The position numbers and the translations under genes are program-made. The notes under the pieces were generated by a model. That model made no database searches. It had not been told where the DNA came from and saw nothing but the letters and a program-made list of their open reading frames with translations. A stretch of DNA of 23,679 bases, taken from the NCBI GenBank assembly GCA_023433505.1, contig JAEZCO010000018.1, positions 1-23,679 on the forward strand, given 5' to 3'. Origin of the DNA: Bacillota bacterium (GTDB taxonomy: Bacteria; Bacillota; Clostridia; Acetivibrionales; DTU013). Position 1 is the stretch's first letter, and every line of letters begins with the position of its first letter. Positions 8,117-16,273 of this stretch are shown here, piece after piece.

Positions 8117-9241
8117 ATGCTGTACCGTGAATTTGGGAAAACAGGTGTGAAAATATCCGCACTGGGTTTTGGCGCAATGAGGCTGCCTGCAACGAATGCA
8201 GAAGGCGGTAAGAGCCTGGATGTTGAAAAGGGAGTAGAATTGATCCGCCATGCGTTTAATGCGGGCGTGAATTATATTGATACCGCGCCGTATTACTGTG
8301 AAGGCGAAAGCGAGATCGTAGTGGGAAAAGCTTTAAAAGGCTGGCGGGATAAAATCTATCTGTCTACCAAAAATCCTGTGGAAGACAGCTCAGGTGCGCA
8401 TTGGCGGGAAAGACTGGAGAAATCCCTGACGAAGCTCGATACGGATTATATTGACTTCTATCATATGTGGGGGATTAGCTGGGATGCATATGTAAAGGAC
8501 ATCGACGTAAAGGACGGACCGATGAGCGCAGCCCGCAAGGCTAAGGAAGAAGGCCTTATCCGACATATTTCCTTTTCATTCCATGATGCTCCGGAGAACA
8601 TGATCAAGATCATTGACACCGAAAATTTTGAATCGGTTTTGTGCCAGTATAACCTTATGGACAGAAAAAATGAAGAAGCCATCCAATATGCCCGGGAAAA
8701 GGGTCTGGGCGTCGTCGTCATGGGCCCTGTAGGCGGAGGCAGGCTGGGTGCGCCGTCTCAAACCATCAGCGACTTGCTGCCGGGCAAAATAAAAAGCAGT
8801 CCTGAGATAGCTCTGCGCTTCGTCCTGACAAATCCCAACGTATCCTGTGCACTTTCCGGCATGGGCACAATGGAAATGGTGGATGAAAATGTTCTTACAG
8901 CTTCAAATGAAAGCCCTCTTAGCCGGGATGAAGTGGAGCGCATCAATGAATCCATGCTTGAGAATAAAAAAAGAGCGGAGCTTTATTGCACGGGCTGCAA
9001 TTATTGCATGCCATGTCCGTCTGACATCAATATTCCTTTAAATTTCGAAATAATGAACTACCATAGGATATACGGACTCACGGATTATGCCAAAGGGCAG
9101 TATAGTCAGATCGGTAAAGTGGAATGGGTGAAAGGCAAAAAAGCTGAGGAATGCATCGAATGCGGCATATGCGAGACAAAATGTCCGCAAAAGCTCCAGA
9201 TACGCCAGCAGCTTAAAGAGACAGCAGCAACGCTGGGATGA
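8117..9241 (+). CDS. Aldo/keto reductase with C-terminal iron-sulfur cluster domain
   Basis: This 374-residue cytoplasmic oxidoreductase has an aldo/keto reductase TIM barrel (about residues 1-275) fused to a cysteine-rich C-terminal region. The catalytic tetrad can be placed at Asp55, Tyr60, Lys85 and His116. The C-terminal part holds eight cysteines: 291, 294, 297 and 300 (CTGCNYCMPCP), then 346, 349, 352 and 356 (CIECGICETKCP). The second set is a standard 4Fe-4S pattern. This architecture (COG1453-type predicted oxidoreductase) is frequent in anaerobes; the substrate is unknown. The ATG has a strong AAAGGGTGAT site 5 bases upstream. The reading frame stays open for about 170 bases upstream without any start codon, which is described as a separate observation. 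No obvious operon partner. Confidence 0.92.
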   Translation: MLYREFGKTGVKISALGFGAMRLPATNAEGGKSLDVEKGVELIRHAFNAGVNYIDTAPYYCEGESEIVVGKALKGWRDKIYLSTKNPVEDSSGAHWRERLEKSLTKLDTDYIDFYHMWGISWDAYVKDIDVKDGPMSAARKAKEEGLIRHISFSFHDAPENMIKIIDTENFESVLCQYNLMDRKNEEAIQYAREKGLGVVVMGPVGGGRLGAPSQTISDLLPGKIKSSPEIALRFVLTNPNVSCALSGMGTMEMVDENVLTASNESPLSRDEVERINESMLENKKRAELYCTGCNYCMPCPSDINIPLNFEIMNYHRIYGLTDYAKGQYSQIGKVEWVKGKKAEECIECGICETKCPQKLQIRQQLKETAATLG

Positions 9242-9282
9242 TTGGTGTCGGTCACTTATTTATGTATAAAGGCTGATTGCCG

Positions 9283-9355
9283 CGTCGCAGGCCCCTCGCG
9301 ACGATAAGAGGCAGCAAAAGTGCGGCAGGGGAACCGTCCCCTGTCGCAACCGCAC
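9283..9355. repeat. Palindromic intergenic element (REP-like hairpins)
   Basis: Two hairpins lie side by side. The first has a 6-bp stem, CGTCGC (9283-9288) with GCGACG (9298-9303). The second has an 11-bp stem with one G-T pair, GCGGCAGGGGA (9322-9332) with TCCCCTGTCGC (9337-9347), closing an ACCG loop. An alternative outer stem GTGCGG (9320-9325) with CCGCAC (9350-9355) can pair around the same core. No T-tract follows, so this is not a typical terminator. The GGGGAACCGTCCCC core resembles dispersed palindromes I recall from Firmicute genomes; that link is from memory. Confidence 0.6.
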
Positions 9356-9405
9356 TGTTGCAAGTTGCATACTGGTTTGATAAGGCGAATTAAATGGAGG
9401 GTATT

Positions 9406-9732
9406 ATGGAAGGAAAGTATAAAGTAATAACTTTGTGCGGGAGTACGAGGTTTAAAGATGAATTCTTGAAAGTACAAAAGCAATTAACTCTAGAAGGGAA
9501 TATAGTTATTTCAGTAGGATTGTTTGGACATGCTGATGGTGAGTTTGAAAATGTCATCACTCCTGAAATTAAAGTAATGCTTGACGATATACATAAAAGA
9601 AAAATTGATATGTCTGATGAAATTTATGTGATTAACAAAAACGGTTATATAGGCGAAAGTACAAAAGGTGAAATAGAATACGCTATAAAGATTAGAAAAA
9701 GGGTTAATTATTTAGAGTGCCATAATGCTTAG
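9406..9732 (+). CDS. Small nucleoside 2-deoxyribosyltransferase-like protein
   Basis: The 108-residue product resembles the nucleoside 2-deoxyribosyltransferase / DUF4406-type fold. It begins with a beta strand and the GSTRF turn (VITLCGSTRF), has a DMSDEIYVIN strand in the middle, and ends with GYIGESTKGEIEYA, where a Glu in this family normally serves as nucleophile. Family members move deoxyribose between bases or hydrolyse nucleotide N-glycosidic bonds; here the substrate is unknown, and the protein is shorter than characterised transferases (about 150 residues). The ATG at 9406 is chosen because TGGAGGG ends 4 bases upstream; the in-frame ATG at 9394 has no such site. The gene is AT-rich compared with its neighbours and follows a palindromic element, which suggests possible acquisition by transfer. 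Confidence 0.65.
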   Translation: MEGKYKVITLCGSTRFKDEFLKVQKQLTLEGNIVISVGLFGHADGEFENVITPEIKVMLDDIHKRKIDMSDEIYVINKNGYIGESTKGEIEYAIKIRKRVNYLECHNA

Positions 9733-9975
9733 TCTGTTTCGCATTCTTTATATTCTGTGTAAAAGCTCTATACAGGCTTCTTTTCGCTTTCAATGAAAAC
9801 ATATCTTGTATATTTTTATTTTTCTTCCTACCAACACTCTTTCATGCATCATTCCTGTACATAGCTGGAAAGAATAATTTCTGCAGCTTGTATTTTATTG
9901 AATTTTAGTATATACTTTTAAATATGATATTATAAAGTCTCTAATAAATTATTCGTTGAGAGGAGATTGTTATAT
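9733..9975 (+). promoter_or_regulatory. xylB upstream region with candidate promoter
   Basis: The best sigma-A-like promoter is TTGAAT (9899-9904), an 18-bp spacer and TATGAT (9923-9928), about 50 bases before the xylB ATG. An 11-bp palindrome, TTTCA-A-TGAAA, lies at 9788-9798. I see no sequence that clearly matches a known XylR operator or a catabolite-responsive element, and no coding sequence. Confidence 0.4.
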
Positions 9976-11505
9976 ATGCAATACCTATTGGGAATTGACA
10001 TTGGTACTTCGGGTACAAAGACGGTGCTGTTTGATATTTCAGGCAATACCGTTGCCAGTGATCTTGTCGAATATCCTATGTATCAGCCCCGTTCGGGATG
10101 GGCTGAGCAGGATCCGGAGGATTGGTGGAGAGCTGTGTATACCACAATTAGTAATGTTATATTAAAAAGTGGTGCAGCGCCGTCGGACATCAAGGGAATA
10201 GGCTTATCCGGCCAGATGCACGGAGCGGTGCTGCTGGATAAGGACAACAGGGTACTGAGGAAAGCCATTATCTGGTGTGATCAAAGAACCTCGAAGGAGT
10301 GTGAGGAGATCACTTCACGGATAGGGAAAGAACGTTTGATCTCCATTACTGCAAATCCGGCGCTTACGAGCTTTACTGCCTCGAAAATACTGTGGGTGAG
10401 GAACAACGAGCCTGAGGTATTTGAAAAGGTAAGAAAGGTTCTTCTCCCCAAGGATTATATCCGGCTGATGCTCACGGGCGAGTTTGCAACAGAGGTTTCG
10501 GATGCCAGCGGAATGCAGCTTATGGATATCCCTGCGAGAAAATGGAGCGGAGAAGTTCTTGAAAAGCTGGGGCTGGATAAGGAAATGCTGGCGCAAATGT
10601 ATGAATCCCAGGAGATCAGCGGAAAGGTTTCCAAACGCGCTTCGGAACTGACCGGACTTAAAGAAGGGACGCCTGTAGCGGGAGGCGCGGGAGATCAGGC
10701 TGCCGGAGCTGTAGGAAACGGTATTGTCAAGCCAGGTGTAATATCTTCTACCATAGGGACTTCGGGTGTTGTATTTGCTTATATGGACAAGGTCAGTATA
10801 GACCCTAAAGGACGGGTGCATACCTTCTGCCATGCTGTGCCCAATACATGGCACATTATGGGCGTCACCCAGGGAGCAGGCCTGTCGTTGAAGTGGTACA
10901 GGGATAACTTCTGTATGGAGGAGAAAAGAACTGCCGAGCTGATGGGTATAGACCCTTATGTCTTAATGGACAAGGAAGCGGAAAGGGTAGCCGCAGGCAG
11001 TGAAGGGTTGGTATATCTGCCTTATTTGATGGGAGAAAGGACACCGCATCTTGACCCCAATGCAAGAGGAGTATTTTTTGGCATATCTGCAAGGCATGAG
11101 AAGCCCCACTTCATCAGAGCAGTAATGGAAGGCGTAGTTTACAGCCTGAAAGACTGTCTGGAGATCATCAGGGAAATGGGTGTGGACATAACGGAAGTAA
11201 GAGCTTCGGGCGGAGGCGGTAAAAGTCCGCTTTGGAGGCAAATGCAGGCGGATGCCTTCGGCAGCGAGATAACCACCATCAATTCAAGCGAAGGTCCGGC
11301 TCTGGGTGTAGCAATCCTTGCCGGTGTAGGGACGGGAATCTTTGACAGTGTTGCACAGGCCTGCGATTCGGTGATATCGGTCAGAAGCAGACAGGCAGCC
11401 AATATGGAGCTGAATTCGGTTTACGGGAAATACTATAAGCTTTATGGCGATATCTATAACTCCCTGAAAGCCAATTTCAGCGAACTGAATGAATTGCAGA
11501 AATAG
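9976..11505 (+). CDS. xylB: Xylulokinase
   Basis: Xylulokinase phosphorylates D-xylulose with ATP to D-xylulose 5-phosphate, which feeds the pentose phosphate pathway. The 509-residue product has the FGGY-kinase layout: a phosphate-1 motif DIGTSGTK (8-15), the substrate-binding MHG segment in LSGQMHGAV (78-86), a GGAGDQAAGAVG motif (236-247) whose Asp240 is the expected catalytic base, and the adenosine motif ASGGGGKSPLW (410-420). Length is normal for XylB. The ATG at 9976 has AGGAG 10 bases upstream; a TTG at 9967 would only add three residues. It is the first gene of a cluster followed by a ROK regulator and xylA on the same strand, which supports xylulose rather than another sugar as the substrate. 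Confidence 0.95.
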   Translation: MQYLLGIDIGTSGTKTVLFDISGNTVASDLVEYPMYQPRSGWAEQDPEDWWRAVYTTISNVILKSGAAPSDIKGIGLSGQMHGAVLLDKDNRVLRKAIIWCDQRTSKECEEITSRIGKERLISITANPALTSFTASKILWVRNNEPEVFEKVRKVLLPKDYIRLMLTGEFATEVSDASGMQLMDIPARKWSGEVLEKLGLDKEMLAQMYESQEISGKVSKRASELTGLKEGTPVAGGAGDQAAGAVGNGIVKPGVISSTIGTSGVVFAYMDKVSIDPKGRVHTFCHAVPNTWHIMGVTQGAGLSLKWYRDNFCMEEKRTAELMGIDPYVLMDKEAERVAAGSEGLVYLPYLMGERTPHLDPNARGVFFGISARHEKPHFIRAVMEGVVYSLKDCLEIIREMGVDITEVRASGGGGKSPLWRQMQADAFGSEITTINSSEGPALGVAILAGVGTGIFDSVAQACDSVISVRSRQAANMELNSVYGKYYKLYGDIYNSLKANFSELNELQK

Positions 11506-11520
11506 CGAGGCGTCAACAAA

Positions 11521-11573
11521 TGTCCCCCACCTCCTCCAAGGTAAAGGGACACACTCGCAAGCAGCAAGGCTGC
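11521..11573. repeat. Two hairpins between xylB and the ROK regulator
   Basis: The first hairpin pairs TGTCCC (11521-11526) with GGGACA (11546-11551) and, inside it, ACCT (11529-11532) with AGGT (11539-11542). The second pairs GCAGC (11561-11565) with GCTGC (11569-11573) around AAG. Neither is followed by a T-tract. They may be a REP-like insertion, or an RNA processing or attenuating structure that sets relative expression of xylB and the downstream genes. Confidence 0.5.
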
Positions 11574-11600
11574 AGTACTTAAAACAAAACAGGTGAATTT

Positions 11601-12803
11601 ATGCGCAGAAGCTTAACGGGGAATAACAGCTTTCTCAAGGAACTGAATCAAAAAACCATACTGGACCTGATCCGGGTGAACAAAGCCATATCCAAAGCCG
11701 ACCTTTCACAGTTTACAGGCCTTTCACCCACTGCGGTAGGGGTAATTGTGAACAAGCTGCTGGAGAAGGGCTACATTCACGAAACGGGCACCGGTGAGTC
11801 GAAAGGCGGCAGGAAGCCGGTGATGCTGGAGCTCAAGCCCGGCTCCTTTTACACGGTGGGGATTGATATCGATGTCGGCAGCATGAGCATTGTTTTAATC
11901 GACATCACCTCCGCTGTTGTTTATACAAAGCAGGTGAGAACAGCGCCGGTTCTTACGGTTGATGAGGCGTCAAAGATCATTGGGACCGAGCTTGGGAAAA
12001 TACTGAAAGCAAATTCCGTCAAGCAGGACAAGGTTCTTGGAATGGGTATTTCAATCCCCGGGCTTATTGAAAATGACTCCCAGAGGATAATCCTGGCCCC
12101 CAACCTTGGCTGGAAGGACATAGACCTGCGCAAGCATCTTGCAGTAGCAGAAAAGATGCCGGTTTATGTGGAAAATGAAGCCATGGCCTCAGCCATATGT
12201 GAAAACTGGATAGGCTCCTGTCAGGGAGTAAACAACTTTATCTGTATAAATATCAAATCCGGTATCGGGTCAGGCATATTTACCGGGGGAAGGCTTTACA
12301 GAGGCGCAGCGGGAAGTGCCGGAGAAGTGGGCCACATAACCGTAGATGAAAGCGGACCGAAATGCGGATGCGGCAACTATGGCTGCCTTGAGACCATGGC
12401 GTCTGTCAAGTACATGGAGGAAAGGGCCAGAAGGCTCATAAGGCAAGGTACGGCTTCAAGCCTGAATGCCATTGAGGACACGGACGGCATTGGCATTAAT
12501 GATGTTATTGCAGCCGCCGTAAACGGGGATGGGGCCGCCGGAGGAATTTTGCTGGAATCTGCCAGATACCTTGGAATTGCCATTTCCAACCTGGTGAATA
12601 CCCTGAACCCTTCAAAGGTTGTAATCGGTAAAGAGTTTGTACGGTATTCGGACCTGGTAATCGAGCAACTAAAGGCAGTGGTTGCAGCAAAGGCACTCAA
12701 GTATCCGGCGTCAAAGGTGGAAATTGTGGCTTCGGAAATAGGCGAACAAAGCTCTGCCCTCGGAGCGGCTATAATCCCGTTGAAGGTGCTGTTTGGTAAG
12801 TAG
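11601..12803 (+). CDS. xylR: ROK family transcriptional regulator, XylR-like
   Basis: The 400-residue protein has an N-terminal winged helix-turn-helix (about residues 14-62, with SKADLSQFTGLSPTAVGVIV) and a C-terminal ROK sugar-kinase-like domain. The ROK signature is complete: an ATP-site-like GIDIDVGSM region (87-95), GEVGHITV (241-248) and the zinc-binding CGCGNYGCLE motif (255-264, Cys255, Cys257, Cys262). Proteins of this architecture (XylR, NagC, Mlc) are usually repressors that release DNA when they bind their sugar. Its position between xylB and xylA makes xylose the likely effector, which is an inference. AGGTGA precedes the ATG at a normal distance. Lying 95 bases after xylB and 68 before xylA, it is probably co-transcribed and may control its own cluster. 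Confidence 0.88.
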   Translation: MRRSLTGNNSFLKELNQKTILDLIRVNKAISKADLSQFTGLSPTAVGVIVNKLLEKGYIHETGTGESKGGRKPVMLELKPGSFYTVGIDIDVGSMSIVLIDITSAVVYTKQVRTAPVLTVDEASKIIGTELGKILKANSVKQDKVLGMGISIPGLIENDSQRIILAPNLGWKDIDLRKHLAVAEKMPVYVENEAMASAICENWIGSCQGVNNFICINIKSGIGSGIFTGGRLYRGAAGSAGEVGHITVDESGPKCGCGNYGCLETMASVKYMEERARRLIRQGTASSLNAIEDTDGIGINDVIAAAVNGDGAAGGILLESARYLGIAISNLVNTLNPSKVVIGKEFVRYSDLVIEQLKAVVAAKALKYPASKVEIVASEIGEQSSALGAAIIPLKVLFGK

Positions 12804-12871
12804 GGAAGTATGGCGTCAAGGGAACAAAGGTTAAGTTATTTAATACAAAATATATCAGGAGGTAATGAAAC

Positions 12872-14188
12872 ATGTCGGAGTATTTTAAAAATGTAGGAAA
12901 AATCCAATACGAAGGAAAGGATTCGGACAATCCTCTGGCCTTCAAGCATTACAATGAAAATGAAGTCATCGGCGGAAAAACAATGAAGGAGCATCTGCGG
13001 TTTGCCGCTGCGTTCTGGCATACCTTCCAGGGGGCGGGAAGCGACATGTTCGGCTCGGGAACTGCTGTCAGGGACTGGAGCAACGTGAGCGATCCGATGG
13101 AGCTTGCGAAGATTAAGGTTAAAGCGAACTTTGAGTTTTGCTCAAAGCTGGGCATCCCCTTCTTCTGCTTCCATGACAGAGATATCGCGCCGGAAGGAAA
13201 TAACCTGAGAGAGACCAATAAGAACCTTGACGAGATCGTGACGCTTATTAAGGAAATGATGAAAACAAGTGACCTGAAGCTGCTTTGGGGTACGGCAAAT
13301 GCTTTCTCTCATCCCAGATATGTCCATGGCGCTTCTACTTCACCCAATGCGGATGTATTCGCCTATGTGGCGGCCCAGGTGAAAAAAGCAATGGAAGTTA
13401 CCTATGAGCTGGGCGGTCAGAATTATGTCTTCTGGGGTGGCAGAGAGGGGTACGAGACTCTTCTGAACACCGATATGAAGCTGGAGCTTGACAATTTTGC
13501 CCGCTTCCTTGGCATGGCAGTGGATTATGCAAAGGAAATAGGCTTCAAAGGCCAGTTCCTGATCGAGCCCAAGCCCAAGGAGCCTACAAAGCACCAATAT
13601 GATTTTGATGCAGGGACTGTTATCGGATTTTTGAAAACCTACGGCCTGGACAACAGCTTCAAGCTGAATATAGAGGCAAACCATGCTACTCTGGCTGGCC
13701 ACACCTTCCAGCACGAGCTGAGGGTATCAAGAGTCAATAACATGCTGGGAAGCATCGATGCAAACCAGGGAGACACGCTGCTGGGCTGGGATACGGATCA
13801 ATTCCCCACCAACATATATGATACGGTTCTTGCTATGTACGAAGTCCTTAAAGCAGGCGGATTTACTACCGGCGGTTTGAATTTTGACGCGAAGGTGAGA
13901 AGAGGTTCCTTTGAGCCCGTAGATCTGTTCTATGCTCATATTGCCGGTATGGATACCTTTGCAAAAGGACTGAAGGTAGCGTACAGGATTGTCGAAGACG
14001 GCAAGATGGACGCTTTTGTAGCAGACAGGTACAAGAGCTATACTGCCGGTATAGGAAAAGACATCGTCAGCGGTAAGGCAGGCTTCAAGGAGCTTGAAAA
14101 ATATGCCCTGGACAACACAATTGCAAATACCTCCGGGAGACAGGAAATGCTGGAAGCATTTCTGAACAAATATATCTACGAAGCATAA
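12872..14188 (+). CDS. xylA: Xylose isomerase
   Basis: Xylose isomerase interconverts D-xylose and D-xylulose in the cytoplasm using two divalent metal ions. The 438-residue length is that of the class II enzymes. The catalytic FHDRD motif places His101 and Asp104, and metal ligands fall at Glu232 (LIEPKPKEP), Glu268 and His271 (IEANHATLAGH), Asp296 (SIDANQGD), Asp307, Asp309 and Asp339 (LNFDAK). The WGGREGYETLLNTD signature is at 188-201. A strong AGGAGGTAATGAAAC ribosome binding site precedes the ATG, implying high expression. It follows the ROK regulator by 68 bases and is the last gene of the xylose cluster, closed by a terminator. Confidence 0.98.
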   Translation: MSEYFKNVGKIQYEGKDSDNPLAFKHYNENEVIGGKTMKEHLRFAAAFWHTFQGAGSDMFGSGTAVRDWSNVSDPMELAKIKVKANFEFCSKLGIPFFCFHDRDIAPEGNNLRETNKNLDEIVTLIKEMMKTSDLKLLWGTANAFSHPRYVHGASTSPNADVFAYVAAQVKKAMEVTYELGGQNYVFWGGREGYETLLNTDMKLELDNFARFLGMAVDYAKEIGFKGQFLIEPKPKEPTKHQYDFDAGTVIGFLKTYGLDNSFKLNIEANHATLAGHTFQHELRVSRVNNMLGSIDANQGDTLLGWDTDQFPTNIYDTVLAMYEVLKAGGFTTGGLNFDAKVRRGSFEPVDLFYAHIAGMDTFAKGLKVAYRIVEDGKMDAFVADRYKSYTAGIGKDIVSGKAGFKELEKYALDNTIANTSGRQEMLEAFLNKYIYEA

Positions 14189-14214
14189 TCGCTGAAAAAC
14201 AAAAATAATACCGT

Positions 14215-14247
14215 GAAAGCCCTGGATTACCGGGGCTTTCGCATTTT
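14215..14247 (+). terminator. Rho-independent terminator after xylA
   Basis: An 11-bp stem (14215-14225 with 14230-14240, one G-T pair) built on GAAAGCCC / GGGCTTTC closes an ATTA loop. GCATTTTAT follows. It ends the xyl transcript 27 bases past the xylA stop. Confidence 0.8.
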
Positions 14248-14262
14248 ATCCGTAAAAGTCCG

Positions 14263-14292
14263 TTGTAACTCAATCAACCGGCAAATCATATA
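14263..14292 (+). promoter_or_regulatory. Weak candidate promoter for the YtaF-like gene
   Basis: TTGTAA (14263-14268), an 18-bp spacer and CATATA (14287-14292) lie between the xylA terminator and the start at 14330. The gene needs its own promoter because the terminator separates it from xylA. The match is only moderate. Confidence 0.3.
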
Positions 14293-14329
14293 TTGGAATC
14301 TGAGAGACCATAGCGAAGGATCAGATTTC

Positions 14330-14956
14330 ATGCATTTCATCTATACGATTTTGATAGCACTTTCCAATAATCTTGATAACATCAGCGTAAGGATCGCCTA
14401 TAGCGTCAGCGGCATAAAAATCTCCGCCGTAAAAAATCTCTGGATATCGGCAATCACATTTTTCATTGCCACCTTTGCGGCCCTTGTGGGCGGCCGGATT
14501 TCAGCGTTCCTGGATACCGGAATTTCCTCGGTAATAAGCATGCTGCTGCTGGCGGGAATAGGTATCTGGATTATTAAGGAGCAGTTTGTCAGGCAAAAGG
14601 ATAACGAGAGTGACAAGCCGGACAAAAAAAGCAAAAAACAACTCCTGAATATACTGCGAAAGCCGGAAACGGCAGATGCGGACGGGTCCAAGGAAATTGA
14701 TTTCAAAGAGGCGACAATGCTTGGAATCGCCTTGTCTCTGGACAATATCGGCGGAGGCTTCAGCGCCGGCATGATGGGCCTGAATATGTTTTTAATGGGA
14801 CTGATGTCGGCTCTTATAAGCTTTCTGGCACTTTGGGCAGGGAATTATATAAGCAAAGTTCTAAGCAAGTACGGGTGGAGCAAAAAAGCCGCCGTTTTAT
14901 CCGGAATCGTGCTGATTGTTATCGGCTTAAGGCAGGTCGTAATACCACATATATAA
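14330..14956 (+). CDS. ytaF: YtaF-like sporulation membrane protein (MntP-related)
   Basis: The 208-residue protein has about six membrane segments in two related halves. Each half has the family motif: ALSNNLDNISV (10-20) and ALSLDNIGGGFSAG (134-147). The halves are joined by a charged linker (about residues 87-127). This is the pattern of YtaF, a sporulation-associated membrane protein related to the manganese exporter MntP; the conserved Asp residues suggest cation transport, but no substrate is shown here. The ATG at 14330 has GAAGGA 9 bases upstream. Earlier in-frame starts would run through the xylA terminator and are rejected. It stands alone and converges with the histidine kinase gene, leaving only 9 bases between them. 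Confidence 0.82.
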   Translation: MHFIYTILIALSNNLDNISVRIAYSVSGIKISAVKNLWISAITFFIATFAALVGGRISAFLDTGISSVISMLLLAGIGIWIIKEQFVRQKDNESDKPDKKSKKQLLNILRKPETADADGSKEIDFKEATMLGIALSLDNIGGGFSAGMMGLNMFLMGLMSALISFLALWAGNYISKVLSKYGWSKKAAVLSGIVLIVIGLRQVVIPHI

Positions 14957-14965
14957 GATCACCCT

Positions 14966-16273
14966 CTATAAAATTACCTTTATGGATGTAAATTCATCGG
15001 GCTGGCTTGTAACTTCGATTTTTCCCTTGAGCATGTCGGTGATCCGTTTTACAATGGACAGGCCAAGCCCGTTACCTTCGGCCGTTCTGGACTTGTCGCC
15101 CATGTAGAACTTCTCAAACATTCTTTTTTTGACTTCCTCCGTCATTCCACGGCCGTAATCGGTGATGGTGAAGACCGTTTTGTCGGCGTTTTTTCTCAGG
15201 TTTATTTCGATGGCGGCGCCGGGCTTTGAAAATTTGACGGCGTTGTCCAGCAAATTGAGCCATACCTGATACAAAAGCTGTTCATTGCCTTCATAGACAA
15301 TTTCGTCAAGGTCGAGCTGAAGGTCGATTTCCTTACTGCTCCACTTCTTTTCATGATAAAGTATCACCTGGCGTATCTGTTCATCCAGGCGGAAGGAGTT
15401 CCTGGCAGGAGCGATATTTTCATTTTCGATCCGGTTGAGAAGAAGGATATTGCTGGAGAGGGCCGATAGCCTCCTGGTTTCTTCGGTAATGATCTCAATG
15501 TATTCATTGCGCTCCTCTTCGCTTTCACTGTTACGGAGGAGCTTTGCATATCCCTCAATGGAGGTGAGCGGAGTTTTAAACTCATGAGAGATGTTGGAGA
15601 CAAAGTCGTTTCGAAGCATCTCCATTCCGCCAAGCTCTTTGGTCATGAGGTTGAAATTGTCGATCAGCTGTCCGATTTCATCTCCGCTTTTTCTCTCGAT
15701 GTGGATGCTGAAATCACCTTTAGCAATCTTTTCGGTAGCTTCGCTCAGCTTCTTTACAGGCCTTACGATAAAACCGGACGCGGCAAGCATGAACAGGGAC
15801 CCAAAACCCAGTGAAAGGATGGTGACTCTAAAAATCAGACTCCGCAGATCATTGACCAGGCTTGTGCCTCCAGGAACTGTAACAATATAATATTCTCCCG
15901 ATTTCACTATGCCCATTGGGAGTTTTGAATAACGCGAATTCTTCGGTTCCGCTTCAATAACCAAAGGATCGTCGGACATTGCCGCAAGCACCTTATCCGA
16001 AATTCTGTACCTTTCTGACAGCGCTTCCGGACCTTTATAGAATTTTACTTTGATCAATCCGGAAGAATGTAATTTCTCGATACCCTCCACGGATGCATTA
16101 CCGCCTTCATAAACCGATTTTGCATCGGAAGCCATGCCGGCCATCAGGGCGGACAGCTCCCCTGACAGGCTTTTTTCCGCATCAAGGGAAGAAATGTAAA
16201 AGGCGGCGGCATTCCCAAGAATGAATACACCAATGAAAATAAGGATAAGCTTCAGATGGATTTTCTTCATCAA
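14966..16273 (-). CDS. Sensor histidine kinase
   Basis: The 435-residue membrane kinase has a transmembrane segment at about 8-28, an extracytoplasmic sensor region of about 120 residues, a second transmembrane segment at about 147-170, and a HAMP linker (about 170-222). The H-box SHEFKTPL has phospho-acceptor His230. The ATP-binding domain shows the N-box (LNLLDNAVKF), the G1 box DYGRG (372-376), the F-box FEKF and the G2 box GNGLGLSI (400-407). The ATG overlaps the stop of the response regulator by 4 bases, so translation is coupled. Its location after an ABC transporter suggests that it senses envelope stress or a transporter substrate; the ligand is unknown. Confidence 0.94.
   Translation of the reverse strand: MMKKIHLKLILIFIGVFILGNAAAFYISSLDAEKSLSGELSALMAGMASDAKSVYEGGNASVEGIEKLHSSGLIKVKFYKGPEALSERYRISDKVLAAMSDDPLVIEAEPKNSRYSKLPMGIVKSGEYYIVTVPGGTSLVNDLRSLIFRVTILSLGFGSLFMLAASGFIVRPVKKLSEATEKIAKGDFSIHIERKSGDEIGQLIDNFNLMTKELGGMEMLRNDFVSNISHEFKTPLTSIEGYAKLLRNSESEEERNEYIEIITEETRRLSALSSNILLLNRIENENIAPARNSFRLDEQIRQVILYHEKKWSSKEIDLQLDLDEIVYEGNEQLLYQVWLNLLDNAVKFSKPGAAIEINLRKNADKTVFTITDYGRGMTEEVKKRMFEKFYMGDKSRTAEGNGLGLSIVKRITDMLKGKIEVTSQPDEFTSIKVIL

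Noticed and set aside
9283..9355. The hairpins as a terminator of the aldo/keto reductase gene
   Set aside because: No T-tract follows either stem, so an intrinsic terminator is unlikely.
9788..9798. Palindrome TTTCA-A-TGAAA as a catabolite-responsive element or XylR operator
   Set aside because: It lacks the central CG of catabolite-responsive elements, lies over 100 bases upstream of the candidate promoter, and matches no XylR site I know.
10315..10854. 179-codon minus-strand open frame within xylB
   Set aside because: It is fully antisense to a well-conserved xylulokinase, and its translation resembles no family.
14213..14329. Longer start for the YtaF-like protein at a GTG
   Set aside because: The added 39 residues would be encoded by the xylA terminator hairpin and have no ribosome binding site; the ATG at 14330 gives the family length.
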